The translations under genes and the position numbers were made by a program. Positions 35,339-46,057 of a stretch of DNA of 64,000 bases are shown here, one piece after another (positions within the stretch are counted from its first letter, which is position 1; each line of letters begins with the position of its first letter). Origin of the DNA: Methanosarcina horonobensis HB-1 = JCM 15518 (GTDB lineage: Archaea > Halobacteriota > Methanosarcinia > Methanosarcinales > Methanosarcinaceae); contig NZ_CP009516.1 in NCBI RefSeq assembly GCF_000970285.1, positions 3,699,036-3,763,035 of the forward strand. The letters run 5' to 3'. The notes under the pieces were generated by a model. That model ran no database searches. It saw only the letters and a list, made by a program, of their open reading frames with translations, and was not told the DNA's origin.

Positions 35339-36685
35339 ATGACAGGAAAACCCCCAGTGCTAAAAACACCTATTGTAATGACTATTGCAGGTTCGGATTC
35401 AGGAGGAGGAGCAGGAATTGCTGCTGATCTCAAAACTTTTGCAGCATTAGGAGTCCACGGAACCTGCGCCATTACTTCCGTAACAGCCCAGAATACCACA
35501 GGAGTTCTTAAGGCATTTGACCTTGCCCCTGAAGCTGTTGCGAGCCAGATTGAGGCGATCTGTACGGATATGGATATTAAATGGGCAAAGACCGGAATGC
35601 TAGCCTCTTCAGAGATAGTAAAGGAGGTTGCAAAGCAGGTAAAAAAATACAGGCTTTCCCTTGTGCTTGACCCTGTAATGGCTGCTGAAGCCGGGGGAGA
35701 TCTCCTGCGAAAAGAAGCTCTTTCAGTCCTTACTGAAGAACTGTTGCCTCTCTGTAAGGTTACAACCCCAAACGCTTCCGAGGCAGGTACACTTGCGGGA
35801 ATCCCGGTCAAATCGCATGAAGACGCAAAACTTGCGGCAAGGAAAATTGCAGACCTTGGGGTTGAAGCTGTCATTATTACCGGAGGGCATATCGACGCAA
35901 CTGATCTCCTCTATGAGTCAGGCACAGATAGCTTTACCCGCGTTCCGGGCACTTTTGTCAAAGGAGGAACACATGGTTCGGGCTGTACTTATTCTGCATC
36001 AATAGCTGCCTGCCTTGCATATGGGGACAACCTGGAAACCGCTGCTAAGAAGGCAAAGTTGTTCGTGGAACAGGCGATTGTAAGAAGCGTACCTGTTGGA
36101 CAGGGAGTGGGACCTGTAAATCCCCTTGGGAAGACCCTTGAGGATAAGGAACGCTACCTTGCTCTGAGAGAGGTAAAAGAGGCAGTTTCAATTCTTGCAG
36201 ACAACCCTGAGTTTGCAGAGCTCATTCCTGAGGTTGGCTGTAATATAGGAATGGCGATTCCAAGCGCCAGAACTTACGAGGACATAGCGGCTGTAGAAGG
36301 CAGGATAGTGAAATATGGGGGAAGGGGGAAGCCTGTCGGCTGCGTTAGTTTTGGAGCCAGCAGATACGTAGCAAGCGTTATTTTTGCAGCGCTTCGCGAG
36401 AAGCCTGACATTAGAGCTGCAATTAATGTAAAATACTCGGAAGAAATCCTTGAAGCCTGCAAAGAAATGGAACTTGGTATCTCTTCTTTTGACAGAGCTA
36501 AAGAGCCAGGAGATATCAGCGCCATGGATTGGGGGACTTCTGAGGCAATAAGAGAGTACGGAGGAGTGCCTGAAGTGATCTATGATAAAGGAAAAGTAGG
36601 CAAAGAGCCTATGGTCAGACTCCTCGGCAAAGATGCTTCAGAGGTGGCAAAGCTTGCAGTGGAGCTTGCCAGAAGGATCGAGTAA
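35339..36685 (+). CDS. thiDN: Bifunctional HMP/HMP-P kinase and ThiN-type thiamine phosphate synthase
   Basis: A 448-residue fusion protein. The N-terminal ThiD domain (about residues 1-260: [39 protein letters not shown] with the catalytic Gly-Ser-Gly-Cys loop) phosphorylates hydroxymethylpyrimidine twice. The C-terminal ThiN domain (about residues 270-448: [48 protein letters not shown]) joins it to thiazole phosphate, replacing ThiE in many archaea. The open frame extends to 35174, but that stretch is basic and unconserved in look, while AGAGGA sits 6 bases before ATG 35339. A hairpin terminator follows. Confidence 0.93.
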   Translation: MTGKPPVLKTPIVMTIAGSDSGGGAGIAADLKTFAALGVHGTCAITSVTAQNTTGVLKAFDLAPEAVASQIEAICTDMDIKWAKTGMLASSEIVKEVAKQVKKYRLSLVLDPVMAAEAGGDLLRKEALSVLTEELLPLCKVTTPNASEAGTLAGIPVKSHEDAKLAARKIADLGVEAVIITGGHIDATDLLYESGTDSFTRVPGTFVKGGTHGSGCTYSASIAACLAYGDNLETAAKKAKLFVEQAIVRSVPVGQGVGPVNPLGKTLEDKERYLALREVKEAVSILADNPEFAELIPEVGCNIGMAIPSARTYEDIAAVEGRIVKYGGRGKPVGCVSFGASRYVASVIFAALREKPDIRAAINVKYSEEILEACKEMELGISSFDRAKEPGDISAMDWGTSEAIREYGGVPEVIYDKGKVGKEPMVRLLGKDASEVAKLAVELARRIE

Positions 36686-36712
36686 CAGCCAGTAGAAGGC
36701 TGGCAGTTTTTT
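36686..36712 (+). terminator. Hairpin terminator of thiDN
   Basis: CAGCC (36686-36690) pairs with GGCTG (36698-36702) around a 7-base loop, followed by a T6 run at 36707-36712, directly after the thiDN stop. Confidence 0.6.
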
Positions 36713-36861
36713 ATTCCCATGATTCCAAGTTTCAATACTGTTTTACTACTTTAGTTTCTATAAGGTATAAAAGAGAGGTTTGTAGATCATATATGAGAAA
36801 CGGATAACGCTTAAATACATCAAAGTGCGATTTTGTACGGAAACGCTGTGAGGAGATTTTT

Positions 36862-38160
36862 ATGGAGCAGACAAAGATTATTCTTGACGAAAATGAGATG
36901 CCGAAGAAATGGTACAATGTCCTTTCCGATCTTCCCTCTCCAATTGACCCGCCTCTGGACCCCAGAACCTGGCAGCCCATAAGCCCGGATGCTCTTGAGC
37001 CTATTTTCCCAAAGGCACTGATCAGGCAGGAAATGAGCAGTGACAGGTATATTGATATCCCCGAGGAAATACTCGATGTTTACAGGCTCTGGAGACCAAG
37101 CCCTCTATTCAGAGCTCACCAGTTGGAAAAAGTCCTCAAGACCCCTGCAAAGATATATTATAAGTACGAAGGAGTTAGCCCTGCAGGCAGCCACAAAACA
37201 AATACCTCCATTGCCCAGGCTTACTACAATATGAAAGAAGGCACAGAAAGGCTCACAACCGAGACAGGAGCAGGGCAGTGGGGAAGCGCACTTTCTCTTG
37301 CCTGTAATTACTTTGACCTCGAATGCAAGGTCTATATGGTCCGTTCCAGTTTTTACCAGAAACCTTACAGGAAATCCCTTATGACACTCTGGGGAGGAAA
37401 TGTTGTGCCTTCCCCAAGCCCGGATACGGAGTTCGGAAGGAAGATCCTGCAGGAACAGCCTGATACCCCCGGAAGCCTAGGGATTGCAATTAGTGAGGCT
37501 GTGGAGGATGCAATAGCCCACGATAACACAAAGTATTCCCTTGGAAGCGTGCTCAACCACGTTGTGCTACATCAGACCGTAATAGGAGCCGAATGTAAGA
37601 AACAGCTCGAGCAGGTCGAAGAGTACCCTGATGTGGTCATCGGGTGCTGTGGCGGAGGAAGCAACCTGGGAGGAATCGGGCTTGAGTTCATAAAAGACAG
37701 GCTTGAAGGAAAGAACAATGCAAGAGTGGTTGCAGTCGAACCCTCAGCCTGCCCTTCCCTGACAAAAGGGGAATACAGGTATGACTTTGGGGACACTGCC
37801 GAGATGACGCCTCTTCTTAAGATGTACACCCTCGGGCACAAGCATGTGCCTCCTGCCATTCATGCCGGAGGACTTCGCTATCACGGCGACTCTCCGATCA
37901 TAAGCAAGCTCTGTGCAGAAGGGCTTATGGAAGCTGTTTCATATGATCAGAAAGAGGTTTTTGATGCAGCTGTTCAGTTTGCCAGGACAGAAGGAATAGT
38001 GCCTGCACCTGAATCTTCCCATGCTATCCGCTGTGCAGTTGATGAAGCTCTTGCAGCCAAACAGACAGGGGAAGAAAAAGTTATTCTCTTCAACCTTAGC
38101 GGACATGGGCACTTTGACATGACATCCTATGACAAATATTTCAGTGGAGAACTTGACTGA
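36862..38160 (+). CDS. trpB2: Tryptophan synthase beta-like protein TrpB2
   Basis: A 432-residue PLP enzyme. The PLP lysine is in [15 protein letters not shown] near residue 110. Other beta-subunit blocks are [15 protein letters not shown] and the phosphate-binding [12 protein letters not shown] near residue 259. The long N-terminus and 430-residue length mark the TrpB2 branch, which makes tryptophan from indole and serine (or phosphoserine) without a TrpA partner in most genomes; no trpA is adjacent. GAGGAGAT precedes the ATG, and a TATA-like CTTAAATACA lies about 50 bases upstream. Confidence 0.92.
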   Translation: MEQTKIILDENEMPKKWYNVLSDLPSPIDPPLDPRTWQPISPDALEPIFPKALIRQEMSSDRYIDIPEEILDVYRLWRPSPLFRAHQLEKVLKTPAKIYYKYEGVSPAGSHKTNTSIAQAYYNMKEGTERLTTETGAGQWGSALSLACNYFDLECKVYMVRSSFYQKPYRKSLMTLWGGNVVPSPSPDTEFGRKILQEQPDTPGSLGIAISEAVEDAIAHDNTKYSLGSVLNHVVLHQTVIGAECKKQLEQVEEYPDVVIGCCGGGSNLGGIGLEFIKDRLEGKNNARVVAVEPSACPSLTKGEYRYDFGDTAEMTPLLKMYTLGHKHVPPAIHAGGLRYHGDSPIISKLCAEGLMEAVSYDQKEVFDAAVQFARTEGIVPAPESSHAIRCAVDEALAAKQTGEEKVILFNLSGHGHFDMTSYDKYFSGELD

Positions 38161-38289
38161 CCCATCGTAAGGATAAAGAGATTTTATTAAAAACCCAAAA
38201 ACACGAAAAAAGTAAAGCCTGAGGTACACAAGCCAAGATAAGAGCTGAGTTTTCAGGCTAAAACACGCAACTGAAGAGTATAGAACAGG

Positions 38290-38305
38290 GATGCCTTCAG
38301 GCATC
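38290..38305. terminator. Bidirectional hairpin between trpB2 and DUF1699 gene 1
   Basis: GATGCCTTCAGGCATC is a near-perfect palindrome (6-7 bp stem) between two converging genes, 32 bases after the DUF1699 stop codon. It probably ends transcripts from both sides. Confidence 0.5.
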
Positions 38306-38337
38306 TCTATATTTCAGATGTTTAAAGAATTTATTTT

Positions 38338-38748
38338 TTACAAATCAAGAGGTTTCCTGTTCAGGATATAATGGATCATCTTCTGATTGAGTTTGCTTTC
38401 TCGGATTATCTTCTCTGTGATTTTGTCGTTGGGAACTCCTTCTGCTTTCATATTTCTTATTTTACTCATAACTGAAGGAGGTACGGTGTAATATTCGTTT
38501 ATGTCTTTTCTATGACCCCAGACATCTCCTTCAAGCAACTGAATTTTTTGCATTTCCAGAAACATCTCCATAGACTTTGAGATAGTCCGCTGATATGAGT
38601 TCGGAAGCTGGACTATTTCGAGCTTGGGACATGTTTCAACAAGCAAAAAGATATCCTTATTCGAAGGCCTGAACGCAAGATGAATTACCTTTTCGTTCGG
38701 GTTTAAGGAGAGAATTTCATCTCTTGAACTTACAACTCTTATTTTCAT
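38338..38748 (-). CDS. DUF1699 family protein, paralogue 1
   Basis: A 136-residue protein that starts MKIRVVSSRDEI, with the shared blocks VIHLAFRPSNKDIF, ETCPKLE, QLPNSYQRTISKSMEMFLEMQ and LEGDVWGHRKDINEYY, and a helical C-terminus ending in IHYILNRK. It belongs to DUF1699, a small soluble family I know only from Methanosarcina-type archaea. The function is unknown; the C-terminal helices (about residues 90-130) could be a helix-turn-helix-like domain, which is a guess. Two paralogues lie at 39238 and 48086. GGGGGAA precedes the ATG, and a TATA-like AATATTTAAATATT lies about 50 bases upstream. Confidence 0.8.
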   Translation of the reverse strand: MKIRVVSSRDEILSLNPNEKVIHLAFRPSNKDIFLLVETCPKLEIVQLPNSYQRTISKSMEMFLEMQKIQLLEGDVWGHRKDINEYYTVPPSVMSKIRNMKAEGVPNDKITEKIIRESKLNQKMIHYILNRKPLDL

Positions 38749-39052
38749 ACTATTCCCCCGACCCTAATTAAATAGTGAATGAAGTTTATTAGACTGCAAT
38801 ATTTAAATATTTTTCTATGTTTTTTGGCATTTTTAGAAGCAGTTGTTTTAGAATGTTTAAAGAATAGAAATCAGTAGAAGTAAAGTTAGAATTAAGTAAA
38901 TAAGTATAAATAAATAAGATCTCTAAAACTAAAATATTTTTTTCATATTGTTGCCATAAATATAAAAAGTAAGTTTTGAATTTATCTCAATTTTTCCAGA
39001 AGAATACACAGAGAGTTTTCATTGGGAAAAATACCAAAAAAAGAGAAAAAGT

Positions 39053-39083
39053 ATTTCAAGGCTGGAAATTACAGCCTTGAAAT
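39053..39083. repeat. Perfect 12-bp inverted repeat in the DUF1699 intergenic region
   Basis: ATTTCAAGGCTG (39053-39064) pairs exactly with CAGCCTTGAAAT (39072-39083) across a 7-base loop. It lies between DUF1699 genes 1 and 2 within a 489-base interval (38749-39237) without genes. Candidate terminator or small RNA hairpin. Confidence 0.6.
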
Positions 39084-39116
39084 CCATCCTGAAAAGAAGA
39101 TTTCAAAAATATGGAA

Positions 39117-39145
39117 AACTTTTTAAGACCAGGTCTTAGAAAGTT
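39117..39145. terminator. 14-bp near-perfect inverted repeat downstream of DUF1699 gene 2
   Basis: AACTTTTTAAGACC and GGTCTTAGAAAGTT (39132-39145) are inverted repeats with a 1-base spacer and one wobble, 93 bases past the stop codon of the gene at 39238 (minus strand). Likely terminator or structured trailer. Confidence 0.55.
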
Positions 39146-39237
39146 AACCGTACCCTTCAACCCAATTAGTCTTCACGGGCACAAAATAATAACCGATTGG
39201 TCCCGCAAGTAACGAATAGAAGGGAGGCTAATGTGCT

Positions 39238-39651
39238 TCAGGACAGTTCGGCGCCTTTTCTGCTGAGAATGTAGAGAATCATGTCTGAATTCAGCTTACT
39301 TTCTCTTGAAAGCTTTTCGGCAATCATCTCATTTGAAAACCGGTCGGCTTTTAATTCCTGAATTTTCTCAAGAACATTCTGAGAGACATTATAATATTCG
39401 TTTATGTCCTTCCGATGGCCCCATACATCCCCTTCAAGAAGATTTATTTTCTGCATTTCCAGGAACATCTCTATTGACTTTGAAACGGTCCTTCTGTAAG
39501 ATTTAGGAAGCTGTATGGCTTCGATTTTAGGACATGTTTCAGCAAGCATGAATACATCCTTGTTAGACGGCCTGAAAGCAAGGTGGATAACCTTTTCATT
39601 CGGGTTTAGGGTAGGAATTTCCTCCCGTGAACTAACTACTCTTATTTTCAT
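39238..39651 (-). CDS. DUF1699 family protein, paralogue 2
   Basis: A 137-residue paralogue of the neighbouring gene: MKIRVVSSREEIPTLNPNEK, HLAFRPSNKDVFML, QLPKSYRRTVSKSIEMFLEMQ, EGDVWGHRKDINEYYNV. The core (residues 1-85) is strongly conserved among all three copies and the C-terminal helical part varies, as if a common fold carried different specificities. Same strand as paralogue 1, 489 bases away, each with its own leader and terminator-like hairpins, so they are expressed separately. A GTGGGGAT-type ribosome binding site precedes the ATG. Confidence 0.8.
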   Translation of the reverse strand: MKIRVVSSREEIPTLNPNEKVIHLAFRPSNKDVFMLAETCPKIEAIQLPKSYRRTVSKSIEMFLEMQKINLLEGDVWGHRKDINEYYNVSQNVLEKIQELKADRFSNEMIAEKLSRESKLNSDMILYILSRKGAELS

Positions 39652-39754
39652 ATTTAATCCCCACTCTTTATCTAAGAATCAAATCTTTATTTATTTAAAA
39701 ATCAAATTTTGTTTACGCATTTACATTTTATATACATATCGATTAGCAGAAATA

Positions 39755-41047
39755 TTATTTAGAGGGTCCGTGCCTGAAACGAGTCCTAATAGCGTCAGCA
39801 TGTGCCTGTAGACCTTCTTCCTCAGCTAATGCGATTACAGTTTCTTTCAGACTTTCAAGTCCACTCTTGCTGATTTTCTGAATACTGGAATATTTAAGGA
39901 AGTGGTTTATGTTCAGACCGGAGTAAAGCTTCGCATATCCTGCTGTGGGGAGCACGTGATTGGTGCCGGAAGCATAGTCTCCGACCGGAACAGGAGCATA
40001 GTTCCCTATAAAAATCGATCCGGCATTTTTAATCCTGTCAAGCACGAAATCTGAATCTTCTACCATAATTTCAAGGTGCTCCGGAGCAAAATTGTTACTG
40101 AAGTTAATACACTGCTCGAGAGAGTCTGCAGTCAGGACTGCCGCATTTTCAAGAGAAATTTTTACAATCTCACTTCTTGCAGTATTTTCAGCTTGAACAA
40201 GCACTTCCTGTTTCACAGCCTCTGCGAGAGTTTCCGAAGTTGTCACAAGCACAGAGACCGCATTTGGGTCATGTTCTGCCTGGGCTATGATATCCGAAGC
40301 AGCCATGGCAGCATCTGCAGACTTATCTGCTATAATAAGGACTTCACTCGGACCTGCCGGGAAGTCAATCTCGGCAATATCCCTTACCTGCATTTTGGCA
40401 GAGGTTACAAAAACATTTCCGGGACCAACAATTTTGTCCACCTTCGGGACAGTTTCGGTTCCGTAAGCCATTGCTCCTATTGCCTGCACGCCTCCGAGCT
40501 TGAAAACCTTATCTGCCCCTGCAACCTTTGAAGCAGCAAGCGTAAGAGGGTGAACAGAGCCGTCAGCCCTCGGAGGAGTGCACACGATAACCTGCTCAAC
40601 TCCTGCGACCCTGGCAGGAATTACTGTCATCAGCACGGTAGATGGATAGGAAGCCCTTCCTCCAGGAGCATAAGCACCCACACTCTCAAGAGGTGTTGCC
40701 TTCTGTCCAAGGACAATCCCTGGCTGAAGTTCCATAAACCAGGTAGTCTCAGGCATCTGCGCCCTGTGGAAAGCCCGAATGTTTTCAGCTGCAATTTTAA
40801 GGTGTCCCAGCAGTTCAGGACCGATTCCTGAAAGGGCTTCTTCAAACTCTTCTTCGCTTACTTCGAAATCTGCAAGTTCAACTTTATCAAACTTCTTTGT
40901 ATATTCCCTGAGAGCGGCATCTCCTTTCATGCGCACATCGGAAAGTACGGCAGAAACGGTTTTTCCCACATCTGCAAGCCCGGATCCCCGGGAAATTAAC
41001 CTCTGCATTTCAGCTTCCGAAACATCAGACAATTTTTTGAATAACAT
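39755..41047 (-). CDS. hisD: Histidinol dehydrogenase
   Basis: This enzyme of about 430 residues performs the last two oxidations of histidine synthesis (histidinol to histidine, with NAD and Zn). Family blocks include [15 protein letters not shown] (the zinc/NAD region signature), [43 protein letters not shown] (catalytic region) and APEHLEIM with the C-terminal [13 protein letters not shown]. The start is taken at ATG 41047 (MLFKKLSDV), matching the usual N-terminus; the frame can be read from 41086. It is a single gene, not in a his operon. Confidence 0.95.
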   Translation of the reverse strand: MLFKKLSDVSEAEMQRLISRGSGLADVGKTVSAVLSDVRMKGDAALREYTKKFDKVELADFEVSEEEFEEALSGIGPELLGHLKIAAENIRAFHRAQMPETTWFMELQPGIVLGQKATPLESVGAYAPGGRASYPSTVLMTVIPARVAGVEQVIVCTPPRADGSVHPLTLAASKVAGADKVFKLGGVQAIGAMAYGTETVPKVDKIVGPGNVFVTSAKMQVRDIAEIDFPAGPSEVLIIADKSADAAMAASDIIAQAEHDPNAVSVLVTTSETLAEAVKQEVLVQAENTARSEIVKISLENAAVLTADSLEQCINFSNNFAPEHLEIMVEDSDFVLDRIKNAGSIFIGNYAPVPVGDYASGTNHVLPTAGYAKLYSGLNINHFLKYSSIQKISKSGLESLKETVIALAEEEGLQAHADAIRTRFRHGPSK

Positions 41048-41509
41048 GTGACCAACTCTGAGATTACCTGGTAAAACTGGATACAAACTGATCCCGATAA
41101 GTTTGGAATAAGTCTGGTATAAACTTAGAATCTGATATTATCTGCTCTCATTAAATCCCTGATCTCATTTAATATTTTACCCTGGCCACTGCAGAAATAA
41201 GCAGAAAGGTAAGAAAATAATGGTTATTCTGAAAAGAGCAAAGTTCAATAGAATTTAATTAAAACTTCATAACCTGTACAACCATACTCGCTATACCGAG
41301 TCATTCTTTTGTGGAGAGCCGCCAGACAAGCTGGCGAAAACGTTTGATTTAATTGTGAATTTAAAACCTTTTCAGCGCGGAGCAGGGCAGGGAGAGAAAA
41401 CTGAAAGTTTCTTCTCCGAATTCCGGAATAGAGAAAATAATTAATCCAAAAAAGCAAGGAATTAAAAAATAAAAAAGAAAGACCAAAAGAACCTATGTCA
41501 TAAAGAAAG
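41048..41509. other. Intergenic region between hisD and hel308
   Basis: AT-rich, no convincing gene. It contains the second copy of the two-hairpin element (41284-41336). A hydrophobic open frame on the minus strand here (41245-41520) looks like chance. Confidence 0.4.
41284..41336 (+). repeat. Two-hairpin intergenic element, copy 2
   Basis: ACTCG-CTATAC-CGAGT then, after TCATTCTTTTGTG, CGCCAG-ACAAG-CTGGCG. The first hairpin differs from copy 1 (32098-32158) in a way that keeps pairing (T-A here, T-G there). The GCCGCCAGACAAGCTGGC block is identical in both. Confidence 0.6.
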
Positions 41510-43702
41510 TCAATAATCACTTATTGTCCTCTGTCTTTCGGGAAAACCTTTTTCCAGGGACTCAATATCAGAGCTTTCAGGCACTGTTTCTTTTCTTCCG
41601 ATCTGCTTGAAGACCTTTTCAGCAATCTTTGGTCCTACAAGCGTAGCTACCTGTTCAGGAGAAGCCCTTGCAAGGTCTGCTGTGGATTTAAAGCCTGCCT
41701 CATAAAGCTTCCTTGCTCTTACACGTCCCACGCTTCTGATATCGAGAAGGTCCATAAGTTCAGGGGCTGCTCCGTACCGGATCCGTTTTTCAAGCTCTGC
41801 AGCTTCTTTTGCCCCTTTCAGGTCAAGGAGCCTTGCAAGCTGGGCTGTCACGTGCATAATCCATTCTGCAATATCTGCAGTTGCATGAATGTCTCCTTCC
41901 CCTATGCCGAACTTTAAGCAGATCTCGTTTTCAGGTTTTTCATGGATCCAGTCCATCAGAAGGAGAGAAGTTTTTACCTCACTCAGGAACCACTCGTATT
42001 CGGCGATGTTGAAGGGGTTTGGAACCTTTGAGAACTCGTCTGCGTGGGCCATTACGTAATCGTTAATATCCTGGTAGTCCTGGCTCCGCATATACATAAG
42101 GCGCATATCAGGCGTACTGCAAATCAGGTGCAGCAGGGTAAGCTCGGTAAAGGTTCCGGCTTCCCTTAAGCCCTTTGCAATAAGGGCTGCGGAGAGAGGA
42201 TCAATATAGAGCTTTGATACAAGTTTTCCGAAAACCGTGGAAACAAGGGCATCTGAATCTTTTTCAAGCATCTCTTCCTGCCGCAAGAAGTTCAGGCATT
42301 CGTCCACAACCACCGAGAGCCCGAAATTTGAGTACTGAAACGCGAAAAAGGTTGCCTCAAGAAAATCCATGAGCTCTTCTCTTGTCCGGGCAAACCCGTT
42401 CGAGATTGTTGAAAGCACATGCGTCCTGAGTGCATTTTCCGTACCGAGCTTGGACCAGATATCTTCGGCTCCGGCTTCAATGTACTTCTCGAAAAGGAAA
42501 ACGAATTCCTCGTAAGACTTAGCAAGCAGGACAGCTTCTCCGTAAGGGTCAAGCCTTGGCCTTCCTGCTCTTCCTGCCATCTGCTTGTACTCAAGTACCG
42601 GAATAGGCTGCATGCCCGCATCAGAAGAATAACGCCGATAGCTCCTTATGACCACACGCCTGGCAGGCAGGTTCAGCCCTGCTGCAAGAGTAGGGGTACT
42701 TGAGATGAGCTTTATCCTCCCTTCCCGGAAGCCAGATTCTACAAGTTCCCTCAGAGGCGTGGTAAGGCCTGCGTGATGAAAGGCAGTCCCTGAAAGGACG
42801 CAGGCTTCAAGAACTGATGAGACATCGGTTTCACTATTTTCCATGATCTCATTTGCAATACCTGCCAGAGCTTCCCTATCTTCTGCAGAAAGAGTCTTTT
42901 TTACTGCAGATGCGGCTTTTTTTGCAAAGCCCATGCAGTTTTTCCTGCTGCTTTCGAAAACAAGGCACTGCCCGCCTTCCTTAATTGTATCAAGCACAAG
43001 GTTTATGGCCTCGTCTTTTGTGGGCTTATAAACAGGTTTCTCTTTGTCCTTGCAGTAAAAAGTTCCGTTAAAAAATACCCCTTCCATAAGGTCGGTAGGT
43101 CTCCATTCGCTTAACACAAGCCCGGCATCGAGCCAGGCTGCAAGCTCATCGGCGTTCCCTACCGTTGCCGAAAGTGCAAGGATCTGACAGGAAGGGTTCA
43201 TTCTCCTGAGCTTTGCAAGAGTGACTTCAAGCGTGGGTCCCCTGTCCGGAGAATCGATAAGGTGGACTTCATCTGCCACGACAACCGAGATCTCCTGCAT
43301 CCAGGCAGTCTCGTTCCTGAGTAGAGAATCGGTTTTTTCCGAAGTGGCAACAATAATATCATTTATGCCGAGTCCTTCATCCCTTCTGTCGTAATCTCCA
43401 GTTGAGATCCCGACCCTGATGCCCAGTTCGGAAAACTCCTGGAACCGCCTGAACTTTTCGGAAGCCAGAGCTCTCAGGGGCACAATATAGAGTGCCTTTC
43501 CTCCTGCAAGTATGGACTTCAACATCGCAAGCTCTGCAAGCAGAGTCTTTCCGGAAGCCGTAGGGATTGCAGCAAGCAGGTTTTTCCCTTCAAGTAAGCC
43601 CTTTTCAACAGCTTCCGCCTGTGGAGGATAAAGTTCAAGAATCCCGGAATTTTCGTAAAAGCGCTTTATTTCATCAGGCAGGTCGAGACTTTCTATCTTC
43701 AT
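41510..43702 (-). CDS. hel308: ATP-dependent DNA helicase Hel308
   Basis: This superfamily 2 helicase of about 730 residues unwinds lagging-strand forks in archaeal replication repair. Motif I is [17 protein letters not shown] near residue 45; motif II is DEVHLID; motif III is ALSATVGN; motif VI is [17 protein letters not shown]. The C-terminal helix-hairpin-helix ([21 protein letters not shown]) and autoinhibitory tail are present. The length is typical. ATG 43702 (MKIESLDLP) is preferred over 43720, as it fits the family N-terminus. Confidence 0.95.
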   Translation of the reverse strand: MKIESLDLPDEIKRFYENSGILELYPPQAEAVEKGLLEGKNLLAAIPTASGKTLLAELAMLKSILAGGKALYIVPLRALASEKFRRFQEFSELGIRVGISTGDYDRRDEGLGINDIIVATSEKTDSLLRNETAWMQEISVVVADEVHLIDSPDRGPTLEVTLAKLRRMNPSCQILALSATVGNADELAAWLDAGLVLSEWRPTDLMEGVFFNGTFYCKDKEKPVYKPTKDEAINLVLDTIKEGGQCLVFESSRKNCMGFAKKAASAVKKTLSAEDREALAGIANEIMENSETDVSSVLEACVLSGTAFHHAGLTTPLRELVESGFREGRIKLISSTPTLAAGLNLPARRVVIRSYRRYSSDAGMQPIPVLEYKQMAGRAGRPRLDPYGEAVLLAKSYEEFVFLFEKYIEAGAEDIWSKLGTENALRTHVLSTISNGFARTREELMDFLEATFFAFQYSNFGLSVVVDECLNFLRQEEMLEKDSDALVSTVFGKLVSKLYIDPLSAALIAKGLREAGTFTELTLLHLICSTPDMRLMYMRSQDYQDINDYVMAHADEFSKVPNPFNIAEYEWFLSEVKTSLLLMDWIHEKPENEICLKFGIGEGDIHATADIAEWIMHVTAQLARLLDLKGAKEAAELEKRIRYGAAPELMDLLDIRSVGRVRARKLYEAGFKSTADLARASPEQVATLVGPKIAEKVFKQIGRKETVPESSDIESLEKGFPERQRTISDY

Positions 43703-43894
43703 TGAAAACCAGAAACTCACACATAAGATAAAAAACTATTTTAAAACAAAACTATTTTGAAACCGCAACGTCAGTGCCAGAACTGTCTTTCTTCAAAAGG
43801 TTGAGACTCCCTTTTTAAGGGAAATCCTGAGTTTTTGAGGATATTGAAGAAAAACCAAAAAAACTCTGGATTCTGTGAATCGTTATCTAGTGGA

Positions 43895-45661
43895 TCAGTC
43901 CTTAGCTAAGTAATAATAGTTTCCGCTTTCCTTCTGCTCCCGATCAAGTCTTGAGCCAAGGTTGTTTACGCGGGGGCGCCTTGTCTCTTCATCCCTGCGG
44001 AAAGTAATACCGAGGTTTTTCAGGAACCTGTTCATGCCGCTTTCCATACTGAAAGGCCCGTGGGCTTCACCGTATATTGAGGGCTTGCCTTCAAAAACAA
44101 GGAGTCGCTGGCTGAGCATATCTATCATGTAAATATCATGATCAACCACCATAGCGGTTTTCTGGTTATTTTCGGCAAAACGGTTGATGACCTTGGTGAC
44201 CATGGAACGCTGCTCAACGTCCAGGTGGGCACTTGGCTCGTCAAGGATATAGAGGTCGGCTTCCTGGGAAAGGCAGGCAGCAATTGCGACCCTCTGCAGT
44301 TCTCCACCACTGAGGTCAGTAAGAAGGCTGTCATAGATTTTCTCAAGCTGGAGAGGGTTTGAGATCTCAACCTCATAGTAGCTTGTCCCGAACTGCTTTG
44401 AAATACCCCTCAAGAAGTCCTGGACACTCACAGGAGTATCGGCTTTTATGTACTGGGGCTTGTAGGATATTTTGACCTCGATTCCGGGGTCTCCCTCGTC
44501 CGGCTTTATTTCTCCTGCAAGGACTTTTACGAAAGTCGATTTTCCTATCCCATTAGGACCGACTATCCCGAGAACCTCTCCTTCGCGCAGGTTTCCTCCT
44601 GTGGCTTTGAGTGAGAAACCTTCCCCAAATTTCTTTGAAAAGCCGTTAAAAGAGATCATGGACTTAAACTGGGCGTCTTCCCTTGGAGGATGGATCTCAA
44701 ACTTGATGGATTCGGGACGGATCCTGATGTTTTCCTCAGGGAGGTAGCCTTTCAGGTACTGATTGATCCCGACACGCACACTTTTCGGAAGAGTAACCAC
44801 ACCAAAACCTGCAGGTTCACCATAAGCTATGTGAATTACATCTGTAAGCATGTCAAGAAGTGCAAGGTCATGCTCGACCACAAGCACTGCCCTGTCCTTT
44901 GAAATTTCCTGGATAAGGCGGGCTGCATTAATCCTCTGGTAGATATCAAGGTAAGGGCTTATTTCATCAAAGAAATAGAACTGGGCATCCCTTGCCGCAC
45001 AGGCAGCAATTGCAACTCTCTGCAATTCCCCACCGCTCAGTTCCGTGATCTTTCTCTCGACAACACTTCTCAGGTCAAGGTAGTCGATAAGCTCATCCAG
45101 GACCCCTCTTTCATCGGTTTTCTCAAGCAGTTCCGAGGTCTTGCCTTTGAAAGCTTTGGGGATAAGGTCAACATACTGAGGCTTCTGAGAAACCTTTACC
45201 TTTCCGTCCACAACGGCTTTGAAATAGTCATGAAGTGCCGTGCCGGCGTAATGTTCCAGTACCGTATCCCAGTCTCCCTTCCCCTGCCCGAAATTTGGGA
45301 CCAGGGTTCCTGAGAGGATCTGGACTGAGGTACTTTTCCCTATACCATTTGGCCCCAGAATGCCGGTTACTTTCCCTGTCCTCGGTACAGGAAGCCCGAA
45401 AAGGGCAAAGCCATTTGGCCCGTACCTGTGTGTTGGTTCCTGCAGGGCTTCAGGAAGCCCGATAATCATGATAGCATCGAAAGGACATTTATTAATGCAT
45501 ATCCCGCAGCCCACACAGAGTTCTTCTGAAATGACCGGCTTTCCGTCTGCCTCAAAAACAATGGTCTCATCTCCTGTCCTGACTCTGGGACAGTATTTTT
45601 CACACTCTTTGCTGCACCTTCTGGGCTGGCACCTGTCTTTGTTAAGTATAGCTATTCTCAT
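43895..45661 (-). CDS. Ribosome recycling/biogenesis ATPase RLI (ABCE1)
   Basis: A 588-residue, universally conserved ATPase that splits ribosomes after termination. The N-terminal Fe-S domain (about residues 1-75) has two cysteine sets: CQPRRCSKECEKYCP and CVGCGICINKCPFDA. Two ABC domains follow, with Walker A sites GPNGIGKST near residues 104 and 370 and signatures LSGGELQRVAIAA in both halves. The length and double-cassette layout match archaeal RLI. It is probably a single-gene unit with its own leader. The 396-base upstream interval has an 11-bp tandem repeat. Confidence 0.97.
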   Translation of the reverse strand: MRIAILNKDRCQPRRCSKECEKYCPRVRTGDETIVFEADGKPVISEELCVGCGICINKCPFDAIMIIGLPEALQEPTHRYGPNGFALFGLPVPRTGKVTGILGPNGIGKSTSVQILSGTLVPNFGQGKGDWDTVLEHYAGTALHDYFKAVVDGKVKVSQKPQYVDLIPKAFKGKTSELLEKTDERGVLDELIDYLDLRSVVERKITELSGGELQRVAIAACAARDAQFYFFDEISPYLDIYQRINAARLIQEISKDRAVLVVEHDLALLDMLTDVIHIAYGEPAGFGVVTLPKSVRVGINQYLKGYLPEENIRIRPESIKFEIHPPREDAQFKSMISFNGFSKKFGEGFSLKATGGNLREGEVLGIVGPNGIGKSTFVKVLAGEIKPDEGDPGIEVKISYKPQYIKADTPVSVQDFLRGISKQFGTSYYEVEISNPLQLEKIYDSLLTDLSGGELQRVAIAACLSQEADLYILDEPSAHLDVEQRSMVTKVINRFAENNQKTAMVVDHDIYMIDMLSQRLLVFEGKPSIYGEAHGPFSMESGMNRFLKNLGITFRRDEETRRPRVNNLGSRLDREQKESGNYYYLAKD

Positions 45662-46057
45662 ATTTGTCCCCGGTTACGTTTTTTTGATTGGATAAAATGT
45701 AAACGAATTCAGTAGTATGGAAAATATAAATTAACTTAGTAATGCAGGTTTATTTTCAGTAATGTAGACTCACTCGTGTAAAATCACTGCTGGTTCGATA
45801 ATATGGCACAATTTCTGATTTCAGTTTTGCGAGTTGCCTTTGTTATTCAATATCGGTTATGAAATACCTGCTCTGGTATATGAACCGTTGGAATGTTGCA
45901 GGTGGCAATTATCCCGGTGAAATTCCGGTGAAATTCTTGTGAAAAGCATATAAAAATGAAAATGAAGATTATGAAAAAAAACAGATAGCAAAAGTGCCCG
46001 GGTAAAAAGCCCCTTTTTTTAGAGAAGCCTTTTCTGAAGCCCGGGAAAAGATCATTT
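45662..46057. other. Intergenic region upstream of rli
   Basis: AT-rich leader region. It contains an 11-bp tandem repeat CCGGTGAAATT (45914-45924, 45925-45935) with a degenerate third copy, and two CCCGGG sites flanking a T7 run near 46013-46020 that may end the EMC6-like gene transcript. No reading frame was seen. Confidence 0.45.

Noticed and set aside
41245-41520. 91-codon hydrophobic frame in the hisD-hel308 gap
   Set aside because: It overlaps the hel308 end and the hairpin element, has no ribosome binding site and reads like low-complexity AT-rich sequence.
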